NCBI GenBank assembly: GCA_028875955.1 | Contig: JAGWTX010000210.1 | Span: forward strand, 1 to 5,096 | Reading direction: 5' to 3' | Origin: Bacteroidota bacterium | Lineage (GTDB): Bacteria; Bacteroidota; Bacteroidia; Chitinophagales; Chitinophagaceae | Length of the DNA: 5,096 nucleotides | Part shown: piece by piece, positions 5,057-5,096 of the stretch | Layout of the letters: each line of letters starts with the position of its first letter | Numbering within the stretch: the first letter of the stretch is position 1 | Program-made: the position numbers and the translations under genes | Notes under the pieces: generated by a model | The model's input: only the letters and a program-made list of their open reading frames with translations | The model's database searches: none | What the model was told of the DNA's origin: nothing

Positions 5057-5096
5057 TATACACAATGAATATCACCCAACCCCTGTTTTTGTCTTG
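5057..5096. other. Flanking DNA beyond the IS21 end, nothing recognised
   Basis: About 40 bases outside the terminal repeats. I see no gene, repeat or tRNA fragment here. It should be the DNA into which the IS21-type element originally inserted, and the other copy of the short target duplication should be sought elsewhere because the second IS21 end is missing. Confidence 0.3.

Noticed and set aside
4842..5075. 77-codon - strand open frame across the IS21 end
   Set aside because: It reads through the terminal repeats and into istA in a different frame; its content is explained by the repeats.
1..5096. CRISPR array, tRNA or rRNA gene
   Set aside because: The only periodic repeat is the 23-bp IS21 end series, with about 6 bases between units and no spacers; no cloverleaf or rRNA-like sequence was seen.

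Overview
The window looks like an accessory segment of a Bacteroidota chromosome. The basis is indirect: a TAnnTTTG-type -7 promoter element sits before the first gene, Shine-Dalgarno sequences are mostly missing, and the gene families are common in that phylum. Genus cannot be given from the sequence.

Layout: (1) 1-1061 holds one resident gene on the + strand, a multi-pass membrane protein of the lysylphosphatidylglycerol-synthase transmembrane / flippase-like family, nearly leaderless behind its promoter. (2) 1062-1340 has no convincing gene but is rich in hairpins. It probably contains the junction between resident DNA and mobile DNA. (3) 1341-3436 on the - strand is a two-gene unit: a tyrosine recombinase followed, with an ATGA overlap, by an IS91-family HUH transposase. 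Both have intact catalytic residues. (4) 3491-4900 on the - strand is an IS21-family DDE transposase (istA), cut short at its C-terminus where the IS91-type unit begins. The istB ATPase gene that should follow is missing. (5) 4901-about 5056 is the IS21 terminus with four transposase-binding-type repeats at an exact 23-bp period. The last ~40 bases are flanking DNA with no recognisable feature.

Interpretation: this is nested mobile DNA. An IS21-type element was interrupted by an IS91-type element that carries its own tyrosine recombinase, and everything beyond the interruption (end of istA, istB, the other IS21 end) was lost or displaced, leaving the IS91-type unit next to the flippase gene. 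A 16-bp sequence, 14/16 matched, containing GAAC (the classical IS91 target tetranucleotide) lies in inverted orientation on both sides of the IS91-type unit and is associated with a hairpin on each side. These are my best candidates for the element ends. The combination of a single-strand HUH transposase and a double-strand tyrosine recombinase in one translationally coupled operon is the most interesting system here. It is known as a variant architecture within IS91-like elements, but to my knowledge the role of the recombinase is not established.
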